Origin: Myxococcales bacterium
Lineage (GTDB): Bacteria; Myxococcota_A; UBA796; SXON01
Reading direction: 5' to 3'
Length of the DNA stretch: 41,693 nt
NCBI GenBank assembly: GCA_009692605.1
Contig: SHYV01000005.1
Coordinates: 1 to 41,693 of the forward strand
Made by a program: the position numbers and the translations under genes
Shown: positions 1 through 7,823 of the stretch, piece by piece
How the letters are laid out: each line of letters opens with the position of its first letter
Numbering within the stretch: position 1 is the first letter of the stretch
Notes under the pieces: model-generated
Told to the model about the DNA's origin: nothing
The model's database searches: none
What the model saw: only the letters and a program-made list of their open reading frames with translations

Positions 1-1004
1 GCGATGACCTCTTGGATCTGCGCGTTCACCTGCCCATCGAAGGTCGGCCGCTCCCGGGCGTGCAGGACCCCCATGGGCACCGGGAACTCCGGGTAGTCCA
101 TCCTCGCCAGCAGCGCCCCCAGGTACACATCGGTCTGGTCGTGCACCAGACAATCGTCGGCCAGGATCGTCCGCCCATCGGGCTGCTGCCCGAGGTCGAC
201 CACCGTCGGCCGGAGGCCGTTCAGCTTGATGCCCTTCCTTCCACCGGCGAAGGTCATCGGCTTGCCATTTTCGAGGAACAGGCAGCGTTCATCCCGAACC
301 TGCTTCTCGATCAGCTGGTCCCAGGCGCCATCGTTGAAGATGTTGCAGTTCTGGTAGATTTCGACGAACGAGGTCCCGCGATGGTGATGCGCCGCCTTGA
401 GGACGTCACGCTGCTGGCTGGTGAAGATGTCCACCGACCGCGCGACAAAGCTCGCATCGCAGCCCAGCGCAAAGGCGAGCGGCATCATGGGGTGATCGAC
501 CGACCCAAACGGCGTCGACTTGGTTTTCTTGCCCTCCTCGGAGGTCGGTGAGTACTGGCCCTTCGTCAACCCGTAGATCCGGTTGTTGATCAGCAGGACC
601 TGAAGGTCCACGTTTCGCCGAAGCATGTGCGCAGTGTGGTTTCCACCGATCGAGAGCGCGTCGCCATCGCCGGTGACAACCCAGACGGAGAGCTCGGGCC
701 GCGACACCTTCAGCCCAGTGGCGATCGTAGGCGCGCGCCCATGAATCGTATGGAAGCCGTAGCTGGACACGTAGTACGGGAATCGCGACGAACAGCCGAT
801 CCCCGAGACGATGACGAGCTCTTCCCGCGGGATCTGCAGCTCGGCGAAAACCGTCTGGGCTTGCGCCAGGATGGCGTAGTCGCCACACCCCGGGCACCAG
901 CGGATGATCTGGTCGCTCATGTAGTCCTTCTTCGTCAGCACCGGCCGTGGCGCGATGCTGGCGAGGGAGGAGATGGAGTGGGTCTGAACGGGTTCGTTGC
1001 TCAT
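1..1004 (-). CDS. korB: 2-oxoacid:ferredoxin oxidoreductase, beta subunit (partial at left edge)
   Basis: Thiamine-diphosphate subunit of a 2-oxoacid (probably 2-oxoglutarate):ferredoxin oxidoreductase, which decarboxylates the oxoacid to acyl-CoA and reduces ferredoxin in the cytoplasm. I translated the minus strand from ATG at 1004. CPGCGDY lies at residues 37-43, the ThDP/Mg loop GDGDALSIGGNH at 112-123, and NNRIYGLTKGQYSPTS at 140-155; all are hallmarks of KorB/PorB. The frame stays open for 334 codons to the window edge. Family members are about 340 residues, so only a few C-terminal residues should be missing. The start overlaps the korA stop as ATGA, which implies translational coupling. 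Substrate preference (2-oxoglutarate rather than pyruvate) is inferred from the two-subunit layout. Confidence 0.93.
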   Translation of the reverse strand, partial: MSNEPVQTHSISSLASIAPRPVLTKKDYMSDQIIRWCPGCGDYAILAQAQTVFAELQIPREELVIVSGIGCSSRFPYYVSSYGFHTIHGRAPTIATGLKVSRPELSVWVVTGDGDALSIGGNHTAHMLRRNVDLQVLLINNRIYGLTKGQYSPTSEEGKKTKSTPFGSVDHPMMPLAFALGCDASFVARSVDIFTSQQRDVLKAAHHHRGTSFVEIYQNCNIFNDGAWDQLIEKQVRDERCLFLENGKPMTFAGGRKGIKLNGLRPTVVDLGQQPDGRTILADDCLVHDQTDVYLGALLARMDYPEFPVPMGVLHARERPTFDGQVNAQIQEVI

Positions 1005-2845
1005 GCTTCCATCCCTTGGGAGTCCTGAGTGTAGCCGGGGGAGTGCTTCACGATCGTCTCGAAGATTTCGCTGACCTTGAAGGCCTGACCCTGCACCTTG
1101 GTGACCGCGATGCAGTCCACCAGCGTCTGCGCCCGCAGGATTCGCGCCAGTTGGCCCAGGTTCATCTCGGGTACGAGCACCGTCTTAAACGACCGTAGCA
1201 CCGTGGTGAGGTTCCGCGGGAGAGGGTTCAACCAGCGGAAGTGGGTGTACGCGACCTTGTACCCCCGGGACCGAGCCAGCTCGACGCCGCTGCGGATCGC
1301 GCCAGCCGTTGAGCCCCAGCCGACCAGCAGGAGTTCGTCAGGGTCCCCCGTCACCTCAAGGTCCGGCACCACGATCGCGGCGATCTTGGCCTCGCGGATA
1401 TGCACCATGCGCTCATGGTTCTTCGGGTCGTAGGAGACGTTGCCGGTGCCCTCGGCTTTCTCGATCCCGCCGATGCGATGCTCGAGCCCGGGCGTACCGG
1501 GGCGCACCCAGGGCCGGGCGAGGGTCTCGGGGTTGCGAAGATAGGCCTTAAAACCCTCGGGCTCGGTCCGAAAGTTCACCGCGAAGTCGGGAATCGCGTT
1601 CAGGTCAGGCACCTTCCACGGCTCTGAACCGTTCGCGAGGTACCCATCGGTGAGCAGGATGACCGGGCACATGTGCGTGACCGCCGCGCGTACCGCCTCG
1701 ACAGCGACGTCGAAGCAGTCGGTGGGCGTGCTCGCGGCGATCACCGCCACGGGCGCTTCGCCGTTTCGCCCGTACATCGCCTGCATCAAGTCGGATTGTT
1801 CAGTTTTGGTTGGCAGCCCGGTCGACGGGCCGCCGCGCTGCACGTCGATGATGACCAACGGAAGCTCCGTCATGACCGCGAGTCCGATCGCCTCCGCCTT
1901 GAGCGCCATCCCAGGGCCTGACGTCGTGCAGATCCCCATCGCGCCGCCGAAGCTCGCTCCGATCGCAGAGCCGATCGCGGCGATTTCGTCTTCAGCCTGA
2001 AAAGTGGTGACCCCAAACTGCTTGTAGCCGGCGAGCTGGTGCAGGATGTCCGAGGCCGGAGTGATCGGGTAGCTGCCGAGGAACAGCGGAACCCCCGCCT
2101 TCTGGGCGCCGACCACCAGCCCGATGGAAAGGGCCTGATTACCAAGTATATTTCGGTAAATACCGGGTGGAAGGTCCGCCTTCGGGACCTCGAACCGGGT
2201 CTCGAAGAGCTCGACTGTCTCGGCGTAGGCGTGGCCCGCGCGCATGGCGCGGAGGTTGGCCTCACGAAACGGCTCCTTGAACTTCGTCTGGATCCACGCT
2301 TCGGTAGCGCCGCTGTCCCGGGTGTAGAGCCAGTACGCCATACCGAGGGCGAAGAAGTTCTTGGTGCGGTCGACCTCTTTGGTGCCGAGGCCCAGACCCT
2401 CGATCGCCGTCTTGGTCATCCGCGCCATGTCCACCTTGACGAGGCGGTACTCGTCGAGCGAGCCATCGTCCAGCGGGTTGCTGGTCAGGCCGGCCTTCTC
2501 GAAGTCCTTGGGAGTGAACTTCTCCTGGTTGATGACGAGCAGGCCGCCCTTCTTCAGGTCGGCGATGTTCGCCTTCAAAGCCGCAGGGTTCATCGCGAAC
2601 AGTACCGCAGGCGTATCGCCGGGCGTGTAGATGTCGGACGAAGAAAAGCGGATCTGGAACCCGGAGACCCCCGCGAGCGTGCCCGCCGGCGCCCGGATCT
2701 CGGCCGGAAAGTCGGGAAAGGTCGAGAGGTCGTTCCCGGCGAGCGCCGTCGTATTCGTGAACTGGCTGCCGGTGACCTGCATTCCGTCGCCGGAGTCGCC
2801 AGCAAAGCGGATGACAACATCGTCTACAGACTGGATGGGCTTCAT
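1001..2845 (-). CDS. korA: 2-oxoacid:ferredoxin oxidoreductase, fused gamma-alpha subunit
   Basis: Partner of KorB (614 aa). The N-terminal third is the gamma (CoA/acceptor-side) domain, starting with VVIRFAGDSGDGMQVTG; the rest is the alpha pyrimidine-binding domain with the typical GSYPITPASDILH segment followed by a GPGMALKAEA-type motif. This gamma-alpha fusion is the usual form of the long KorA family. A start at 2899 is possible, but the ATG at 2845 has AAGGACC just upstream and begins where homologues begin (MKPIQSVDDVV), so I prefer it. The gene ends in a 4-base overlap with korB. No ferredoxin or delta subunit lies nearby in the window. The 138 bases upstream (2846-2983) would hold the promoter, but I see no convincing box. 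Confidence 0.93.
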   Translation of the reverse strand: MKPIQSVDDVVIRFAGDSGDGMQVTGSQFTNTTALAGNDLSTFPDFPAEIRAPAGTLAGVSGFQIRFSSSDIYTPGDTPAVLFAMNPAALKANIADLKKGGLLVINQEKFTPKDFEKAGLTSNPLDDGSLDEYRLVKVDMARMTKTAIEGLGLGTKEVDRTKNFFALGMAYWLYTRDSGATEAWIQTKFKEPFREANLRAMRAGHAYAETVELFETRFEVPKADLPPGIYRNILGNQALSIGLVVGAQKAGVPLFLGSYPITPASDILHQLAGYKQFGVTTFQAEDEIAAIGSAIGASFGGAMGICTTSGPGMALKAEAIGLAVMTELPLVIIDVQRGGPSTGLPTKTEQSDLMQAMYGRNGEAPVAVIAASTPTDCFDVAVEAVRAAVTHMCPVILLTDGYLANGSEPWKVPDLNAIPDFAVNFRTEPEGFKAYLRNPETLARPWVRPGTPGLEHRIGGIEKAEGTGNVSYDPKNHERMVHIREAKIAAIVVPDLEVTGDPDELLLVGWGSTAGAIRSGVELARSRGYKVAYTHFRWLNPLPRNLTTVLRSFKTVLVPEMNLGQLARILRAQTLVDCIAVTKVQGQAFKVSEIFETIVKHSPGYTQDSQGMEA

Positions 2846-2983
2846 GAGGGTCCTTGGCGTGGTCTGCCGGGCAAACCAGCAGGGCCGCACGTTTATCACC
2901 GGATCCCGGGGCCGGCCCGAATCGAGTCACACCTAGTGCCCACTTCCGTAATCGCCCAAACAGACCATCTGTTGACGGGCTAG

Positions 2984-4168
2984 TCAGCGGCCCGGGCGGA
3001 GCTCTTCCGGGTTGGATAGCAAGAACCGCTCGAACTGCCGGTAGCTTTCGACGATGAGCCCGACGGCCGTACTCTCGCCGGCTTGATGCGCCTGAGCGCT
3101 CTCGCCCGGCCCGAGGTTGACCGCGTCGATGCCCACCTGACCGAGCCGCGCCACGTCGGTCCAGGCCTGTTTCGCCTGGACGGGGTTGCCGTTCATCGCG
3201 AGGAACTCCTGGAGCAGAGCGTTGTCGGTCACCACGCGCCCGGAGGGTGCCCGCTCGATGAAGTCGATGGTGACGCCGCAATCTACGTTTTCGCGGACGA
3301 ACCGTACCAGATCGGCCTCGGCGCTCTCGACCGAACGCCCCGGCGCGAACCGGAAGTTGAGGTTCAGCTCGAAGCGGTCCGGGATGACGTTCCGGGTCTG
3401 CCCGCCCTGAGCGAGCGTCGCGGAGATGACCTCCCGATAGAGGTGGCCGCCGAAGATGTGATCGGTAGGGGCACGCTGGCCGAGGGCAGTGAGCAGCCTG
3501 CCTGCAGCGTGGACCGCGTTCGTCCCCTGCCACGGACGGGCGGAGTGGGCCGCGCGGCCGAGTAGCGTGACGGTCGCGTGTAGCGTGCCGAGGCAGCCAA
3601 CCTGAACGACGTTGTCCGAAGGCTCAAGACAAAACGCCAGCCCCGCTTCGTGCAGCCAGGCTGCCTGCTCCAGCGCAGGCCCGAGGCCCGAGATCGCCCA
3701 GGGTCCCTCCTCCTTGTCGTAAAATACCAGCCCGAGGCGATATCGCAGCGGCGCCGCGCCCAGCCGGCGGGCAACCTCCAGCATCACCGCGAGCCCGCAC
3801 TTCATGTCGCTCGCGCCGAGCCCGACGATGCGCGCGCCCGGTGTGACCGCGGTGCCCACCTCCAGCCTCGTCGGCCCATCTCCCGGCTTCGGCGGCACAG
3901 TGTCCGTATGGCCCACAAGCAGCACTAGCGGCCGTAGCGGAAGGCAAGGCTCCTGCTCGTCGGGGCGGGTTCGAGCCAACACCGTTTCGCCGATCCGGTC
4001 AACGACCAGCCCGGTCTTCCGAAGCTCGGCCTCGACATACCCCGCACAGGCGGCCTCAGCGCCGGTCACCGAGGGGATCTCGCACAGACGGAGCGTCTCG
4101 GCGACCAACGCAGCCTCCAGCCCGGCGCCGTCGGCTCGGGAGGGCAGGCCGTCAGACCGCAACGTCAA
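2984..4168 (-). CDS. dapE: Succinyl-diaminopimelate desuccinylase (M20 peptidase family)
   Basis: Hydrolyses N-succinyl-LL-diaminopimelate in the succinylase route to lysine and the peptidoglycan diaminopimelate. M20 metal-site motifs are present in order: GHTDTVPP, GASDMKCG, FYDKEEGP (general base Glu-Glu), CLEPSDN, and a late AHQAGES carrying the last His. The stretch GCLGTLHATVTLLGRAAHSA and the following PWQGTNAVH resemble, from memory, the actinobacterial-type DapE subfamily more than the E. coli type. The start is a TTG at 4168 (another TTG at 4162); no ATG or GTG lies near the conserved N-terminus. It overlaps the end of dapD by 17 bases, so the two are co-transcribed. 394 aa is normal for the family. 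Confidence 0.9.
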   Translation of the reverse strand: MTLRSDGLPSRADGAGLEAALVAETLRLCEIPSVTGAEAACAGYVEAELRKTGLVVDRIGETVLARTRPDEQEPCLPLRPLVLLVGHTDTVPPKPGDGPTRLEVGTAVTPGARIVGLGASDMKCGLAVMLEVARRLGAAPLRYRLGLVFYDKEEGPWAISGLGPALEQAAWLHEAGLAFCLEPSDNVVQVGCLGTLHATVTLLGRAAHSARPWQGTNAVHAAGRLLTALGQRAPTDHIFGGHLYREVISATLAQGGQTRNVIPDRFELNLNFRFAPGRSVESAEADLVRFVRENVDCGVTIDFIERAPSGRVVTDNALLQEFLAMNGNPVQAKQAWTDVARLGQVGIDAVNLGPGESAQAHQAGESTAVGLIVESYRQFERFLLSNPEELRPGR

Positions 4169-4931
4169 ACTCCCGCAGCACAGCGTTCAAGCTTGTCTTT
4201 TTGTCGGTTGACGCCTGCCGCTTGCCGATGATGAGCGCGCAAGGAACACCGTACACCCCCGAGGGGAAGGCCTTTTGGCGCACCCCCGGGATCACCACGC
4301 TCCGCGCCGGGACGCGGCCGGTGTAGCGCACCTCCTGCGATCCGGTCACGTCCAGGATCGCCGTAGACGAGGTCAATACGACGTTCGCCCCAATCACGGC
4401 CTCTTCCTCGACGACTACGCCCTCGACGACGATGGCGCGGCTGCCGATGAAGGCGCCATCCTCCACGATCACCGGACGCGCTCCCGGCGGCTCGAGCACG
4501 CCGCCGATACCCACCCCTCCCGAGAGGTGAACGTTCTTGCCAATCTGCGCACAGCTCCCGACCGTCGCCCAGGTGTCCACCATCGTCCCCGCGCCCACCC
4601 GGGCACCTATGTTGACGTACCCCGGCATGATGATCGCGCCTGCCTCGACGAACGAGCCGTACCGCAGCACCCCAGGAGGCACGATCCGTACGCCCGGAGC
4701 GCTGCGCTTCAGCGGGATCTTGTCGTGGTAGTGAAAGGGCCCGACCTCGATGTGCTCCATCTGGCGGAGCCGAAAGTAGGACAGGATCGCCGCTTTCACC
4801 CAGCTGTGCGTGACCCACTCGCCATCGATCCGGCTCGCTACCCGAAGCTCACCTTGATCGAGAAGCTCCATCGCCGCGAAGATGGCAACAGGGTCACCGG
4901 CCTCAACAGCCTGTCTCAAGGGGTGCGTCAT
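4152..4931 (-). CDS. dapD: Tetrahydrodipicolinate N-succinyltransferase
   Basis: Transfers succinyl from succinyl-CoA to tetrahydrodipicolinate, the step that commits to the succinylase DAP pathway; DapE immediately downstream removes the group later. The protein (259 aa) has an alpha-helical N-terminus (MTHPLRQAVEAGDPVAIFAA), then left-handed beta-helix hexapeptide repeats (VNIGARVGAGTMVDTWATVG, VIVEDGAFIGSRAIVVEGVV) and the DapD-specific GGVGIGGVLEPPGARPVIVED segment. ATG at 4931 is chosen over an upstream in-frame start at 4985 because homologues begin there. The gene precedes dapE with a 17-base overlap. A small ORF (4903-5103) overlaps its start from upstream. Confidence 0.92.
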   Translation of the reverse strand: MTHPLRQAVEAGDPVAIFAAMELLDQGELRVASRIDGEWVTHSWVKAAILSYFRLRQMEHIEVGPFHYHDKIPLKRSAPGVRIVPPGVLRYGSFVEAGAIIMPGYVNIGARVGAGTMVDTWATVGSCAQIGKNVHLSGGVGIGGVLEPPGARPVIVEDGAFIGSRAIVVEGVVVEEEAVIGANVVLTSSTAILDVTGSQEVRYTGRVPARSVVIPGVRQKAFPSGVYGVPCALIIGKRQASTDKKTSLNAVLREFDVAV

Positions 4932-5103
4932 CCGCCAAAGGTAGCGCGCCAGCCGCCGCCGTGGGGCTGTACTCAAGCCGCACATCGTCCTCGTCGTCGT
5001 TCAAGGCGGCCGGCCCCAGCAGCCCGAGCGCAACCGCGAGCACGACCGGCGACGCGCTGAACAGTACCTTGCGGGTGATGCGAGAGCTGAGTCGGGACAT
5101 CAT
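4903..5103 (-). CDS. Possible small membrane protein upstream of dapD
   Basis: A 66-residue frame beginning MMSRLSSRITRKVLF, followed by a hydrophobic stretch (SASPVVLAVALGLLGPAAL) and an acidic tail (NDDEDDVRLEY). The profile fits a basic n-region, one membrane helix or uncleaved signal, and a short extracytoplasmic tail. A GGAG sits 3 and 6 bases before two successive ATG codons at 5103 and 5100, which supports translation. It overlaps the dapD start by 29 bases and would be the first gene of the dapD-dapE operon. I do not recognise a family. It could instead be a spurious frame in GC-rich leader DNA. Confidence 0.42.
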   Translation of the reverse strand: MMSRLSSRITRKVLFSASPVVLAVALGLLGPAALNDDEDDVRLEYSPTAAAGALPLADDAPLETGC

Positions 5104-5307
5104 AGGCTCCGGGGAAATACTAAGCTCGCCCGGGCGCCGGCCAAGCCCGAGCTTGCAACGATTCGTCCACATCCGTGATCGCGCGCCACAGCGCGTGCGC
5201 GCCCCACGACCGCCCGGCGACGGTAGCTGGTCGCCTTGAACGCACCTTCTCCGAGCCGACGCGGCCCACGCCGATACCGCGTACCGCACCCTGCGGTAGG
5301 ATTCCAA
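5104..5307. other. Divergent intergenic region with no gene seen
   Basis: About 200 bases lie between the leftward dap genes and the rightward gene starting at 5308. It must hold promoters for both directions, but I see no convincing -35/-10 pair. An in-frame TTG at 5236 could extend the rightward gene back through this region; it has no ribosome-binding site in front of it. Confidence 0.4.
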
Positions 5308-6057
5308 GTGAGTGAGGAGCGCGGCTTGGCGTCCCTGATCGAGTTCCACGGACGCCTGTTTCGGGTCAGCACGGACCCGGGAGCGGACATTGCTCAGGCC
5401 GATGTCACGCCGCGCCAGCGCAACGAGCGCATCGCCGAGCCCGGGAGCTACGACCTCCAGATCGCGCTGCACGGGTCCCGCGAGGACACCGTCGCCTTGT
5501 GGTCGGAGGTCCACCGGGCCGTGCCGGTCAGCATCGGCGGGTACTTCGGCGTCGTACTCGGCGCGTTGTCCCCCGTTCCGCCCGGCTTCTTCGACGGCAC
5601 GCCGCGCTGGCTCTCCGCGACCGGCAGGGCAGAGGGAGCGGACACCCAGTCCGCGCGGGTGCCCCTCCTCGGACACGCGGTGCGTGTCATGGAGCAACTA
5701 CTGGTCGTCAACGCCAGAATCAGCGCGTTGGAGGTGGCTCAGGCGAAGACGGACCGCCGCAGCGTCAACCTGCATCGACGCATGAGCAGGGCCGAAAAAG
5801 GCGCCCGGCTCGGCACGATGGACGCCCGCTTGACCCGGCTCGATGGAACCGACGGGCGGCTCGCCCATCTGGAGGACGAGATCGAAGACGTCGTCGGCCC
5901 TGACGGCGATATGATCGACGTCATCGAACGACTGGAGCGGCTTGAGGGTGTACGGCCTGGAAAGGCCAGCGTGGACCCGAAAACGGTGGAGGATCTCGTC
6001 CGCAAGCTCGACGAGCTGACCGATCAGGTCCGGCTGCTCGCCCGTCCCAGGAAGTAG
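5308..6057 (+). CDS. Unknown protein with C-terminal coiled coil, linked to AAA+ and radical SAM genes
   Basis: I do not recognise the family. I place the start at GTG 5308 (249 aa) because AGGA lies 6 bases upstream; a longer frame from TTG 5236 lacks a ribosome-binding site. The first half (VSEERGLASLIEFHGRLFRV to about residue 120) looks globular. The second half is charged and heptad-like (ISALEVAQAKTDRRSVNLHR, RLTRLDGTDGRLAHLEDEIE, VIERLERLEGV, VRKLDELTDQVRLL), typical of a coiled coil and oligomerisation. There is no signal peptide or membrane helix, so it is probably cytoplasmic. It ends 33 bases before the AAA+ gene on the same strand and could be an adaptor or structural partner of that ATPase; this is inference from position. 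Confidence 0.72.
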   Translation: MSEERGLASLIEFHGRLFRVSTDPGADIAQADVTPRQRNERIAEPGSYDLQIALHGSREDTVALWSEVHRAVPVSIGGYFGVVLGALSPVPPGFFDGTPRWLSATGRAEGADTQSARVPLLGHAVRVMEQLLVVNARISALEVAQAKTDRRSVNLHRRMSRAEKGARLGTMDARLTRLDGTDGRLAHLEDEIEDVVGPDGDMIDVIERLERLEGVRPGKASVDPKTVEDLVRKLDELTDQVRLLARPRK

Positions 6058-6090
6058 TCGCCGCCGCCGGTGAGAGGGTTACCCGGCATA

Positions 6091-7794
6091 ATGGAACCTA
6101 TACTCCCCCGCTGGGCCGAATCGCTCCGCTCCCGCTACCTCGCTGGCGAGTCCAGCGTCTTCCTGATCCACGGAAACGTGCGCGACGTCCAGCCCTGGGC
6201 GGACCCGGACGGCACCGTCCGCTACGTCACGATGCGCGAGTTCCTGACCAAGTTCCTAAGTCGCAATAAAGACGTAGTGGTCTACTACAACGTCTCGGAG
6301 GGCATCGAGTTCGCGAGCCCGGCCCAGCAGTCCGCGTTCAAGCGCGGCGTCAGCGCCCGGCGGCTGCTGGACGGGAGAGACGCCCTGACCGAGCTACCCC
6401 GCGCGCCCGGCGGTGTGCTCGAGGTGATCGAGGATCTCGTCACCGACCCCTCACAGCGCGCTGCGGTCGTGCTTGACTTCATCGAGATGATCGTGCCGAA
6501 CGGCGATCTCTCGTTCATGGGGGAGGCCGACAAGCAGAACCTGGTGACGCTGCTGCGGCTCGGCGCCGACCCCGGGCTGACCTCATCCGACAACCTCGTC
6601 ATCCTGGTGACCGAGAACCTGTCGGACGTGCACAAGCGGCTCGTGGCATCGTCGAACCTCGCGGTGCTCGAGGTGCCGCTGCCCCTCCAGGATGAGCGCT
6701 CGCAGTTCTTCCGACTGCAAGACCATCGCGGCATCTCGCTCACCCTCACCGAGGTGCAGCTCTCGCAGGTCACCGCAGGGCTGACCCTCGTGCAGATCCG
6801 CGGCTTCCTCCGACAGGCCCGACAGTCAGGCGAGCCGATCGAGTTCGCGTCCGTAAACCGTCGCAAGAAGGCGATCATCGAACAGGAGTGCCACGGCCTC
6901 GTCGAGTTCGTGGACCCCAAACACGATTTTTCGAGCGTAGGCGGCATGGACGCGGTGAAGGAGGAGCTCCTTCGCGTGGCGGAGGCGATCAAGCACGGCC
7001 AGCGCGGTCGCGTGCCGATGGGCGCCATCTTCGTGGGGCCCATGGGTACGGGCAAGACCTTCGTGGCCGAGGCGTTCGCCAAGGAGAGCGGGCTGACTTG
7101 CCTTAAGTTCAAGAACTTTCGGGAGAAGTGGGTGGGCTCCACCGAAGGAAACCTCGAAAAAATCCTCCGAGTAGTCGAGGGGCTCGGGTACGTCCTGCTG
7201 ATCATCGACGAGGCCGACCGGTCGCTCTCCGGAGGCGGTGAAGGCGACGGAGGCACGTCCAGTCGGGTCATCGCGCGCCTCAAGGAGTTCATGAGCGATA
7301 CCAGCCACCGTGGCCGGATCCTCATCCTGATGATGACCAACCGGCCCGACAAGCTGGACACCGACCTGAAGCGCCCGGGCCGCTTTGACCTCAAGATCCC
7401 CTTCTTCTACCCGGAGAGCGCCGATGAGCGCGAGGGCGTCGTCCGGGCCGTGCTGCGCCGCTCGGAGTTGCCGTTGACCGATGGGGTGGACCTCTCGGGC
7501 ATCGTGGAGGCAGTGAAGGGCTATTCGGCCGCCGAGATTGAGGCCGTGGTGCTCGCGGCGACCAACTTCGCCGCGTGGGACGCGCGAACCCACATCGGCA
7601 CCGGTGACCTGAGCCGGGCCTGCTCCGATACGATCCCCAGTCGGGACGTACGGATGCTCGAGTACATGGAGATGCTGGCGGTGTTCGAGAGCTCCGCGCG
7701 GCGCATGCTGCCGGAGCGGTTCGCCGCGCTGGGGACGCCGGAGGTGCTCGCGAAGCTCGATGTATTGCGGGTGCAACTTGGGAACCGCGTGTAG
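6091..7794 (+). CDS. AAA+ ATPase with degenerate N-terminal ATPase-like domain (Ycf46-like)
   Basis: Classic AAA+ module in the C-terminal half: Walker A GPMGTGKT at residues 316-323 (counting from ATG 6091), Walker B LLIIDEAD, sensor-1 MTNRPDKLD and arginine-finger segment LKRPGRFD. The N-terminal 270 residues look like a second, degenerate ATPase-like domain: there is no Walker A, but AAVVLDFIEMIVP and NLVILVTENLSDVHKRL sit where Walker B and sensor 1 would be. That order resembles the cyanobacterial/plastid Ycf46 type of AAA protein. A GTG at 6070 would add seven residues. The gene follows the coiled-coil gene and precedes the radical SAM gene by 29 bases. It is likely a remodelling ATPase; its client is unknown. 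Confidence 0.88.
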   Translation: MEPILPRWAESLRSRYLAGESSVFLIHGNVRDVQPWADPDGTVRYVTMREFLTKFLSRNKDVVVYYNVSEGIEFASPAQQSAFKRGVSARRLLDGRDALTELPRAPGGVLEVIEDLVTDPSQRAAVVLDFIEMIVPNGDLSFMGEADKQNLVTLLRLGADPGLTSSDNLVILVTENLSDVHKRLVASSNLAVLEVPLPLQDERSQFFRLQDHRGISLTLTEVQLSQVTAGLTLVQIRGFLRQARQSGEPIEFASVNRRKKAIIEQECHGLVEFVDPKHDFSSVGGMDAVKEELLRVAEAIKHGQRGRVPMGAIFVGPMGTGKTFVAEAFAKESGLTCLKFKNFREKWVGSTEGNLEKILRVVEGLGYVLLIIDEADRSLSGGGEGDGGTSSRVIARLKEFMSDTSHRGRILILMMTNRPDKLDTDLKRPGRFDLKIPFFYPESADEREGVVRAVLRRSELPLTDGVDLSGIVEAVKGYSAAEIEAVVLAATNFAAWDARTHIGTGDLSRACSDTIPSRDVRMLEYMEMLAVFESSARRMLPERFAALGTPEVLAKLDVLRVQLGNRV

Positions 7795-7823
7795 CTCACA
7801 CTGCGGCCGCGATAGACAAGGGG

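Noticed and set aside
2039-2983. Rightward 314-codon frame opposite korA
   Set aside because: Shadow of korA; no signal, no motif.
3083-5060. Rightward frames opposite dapE and dapD
   Set aside because: Shadows of clear biosynthetic genes; low-complexity Arg/His content.
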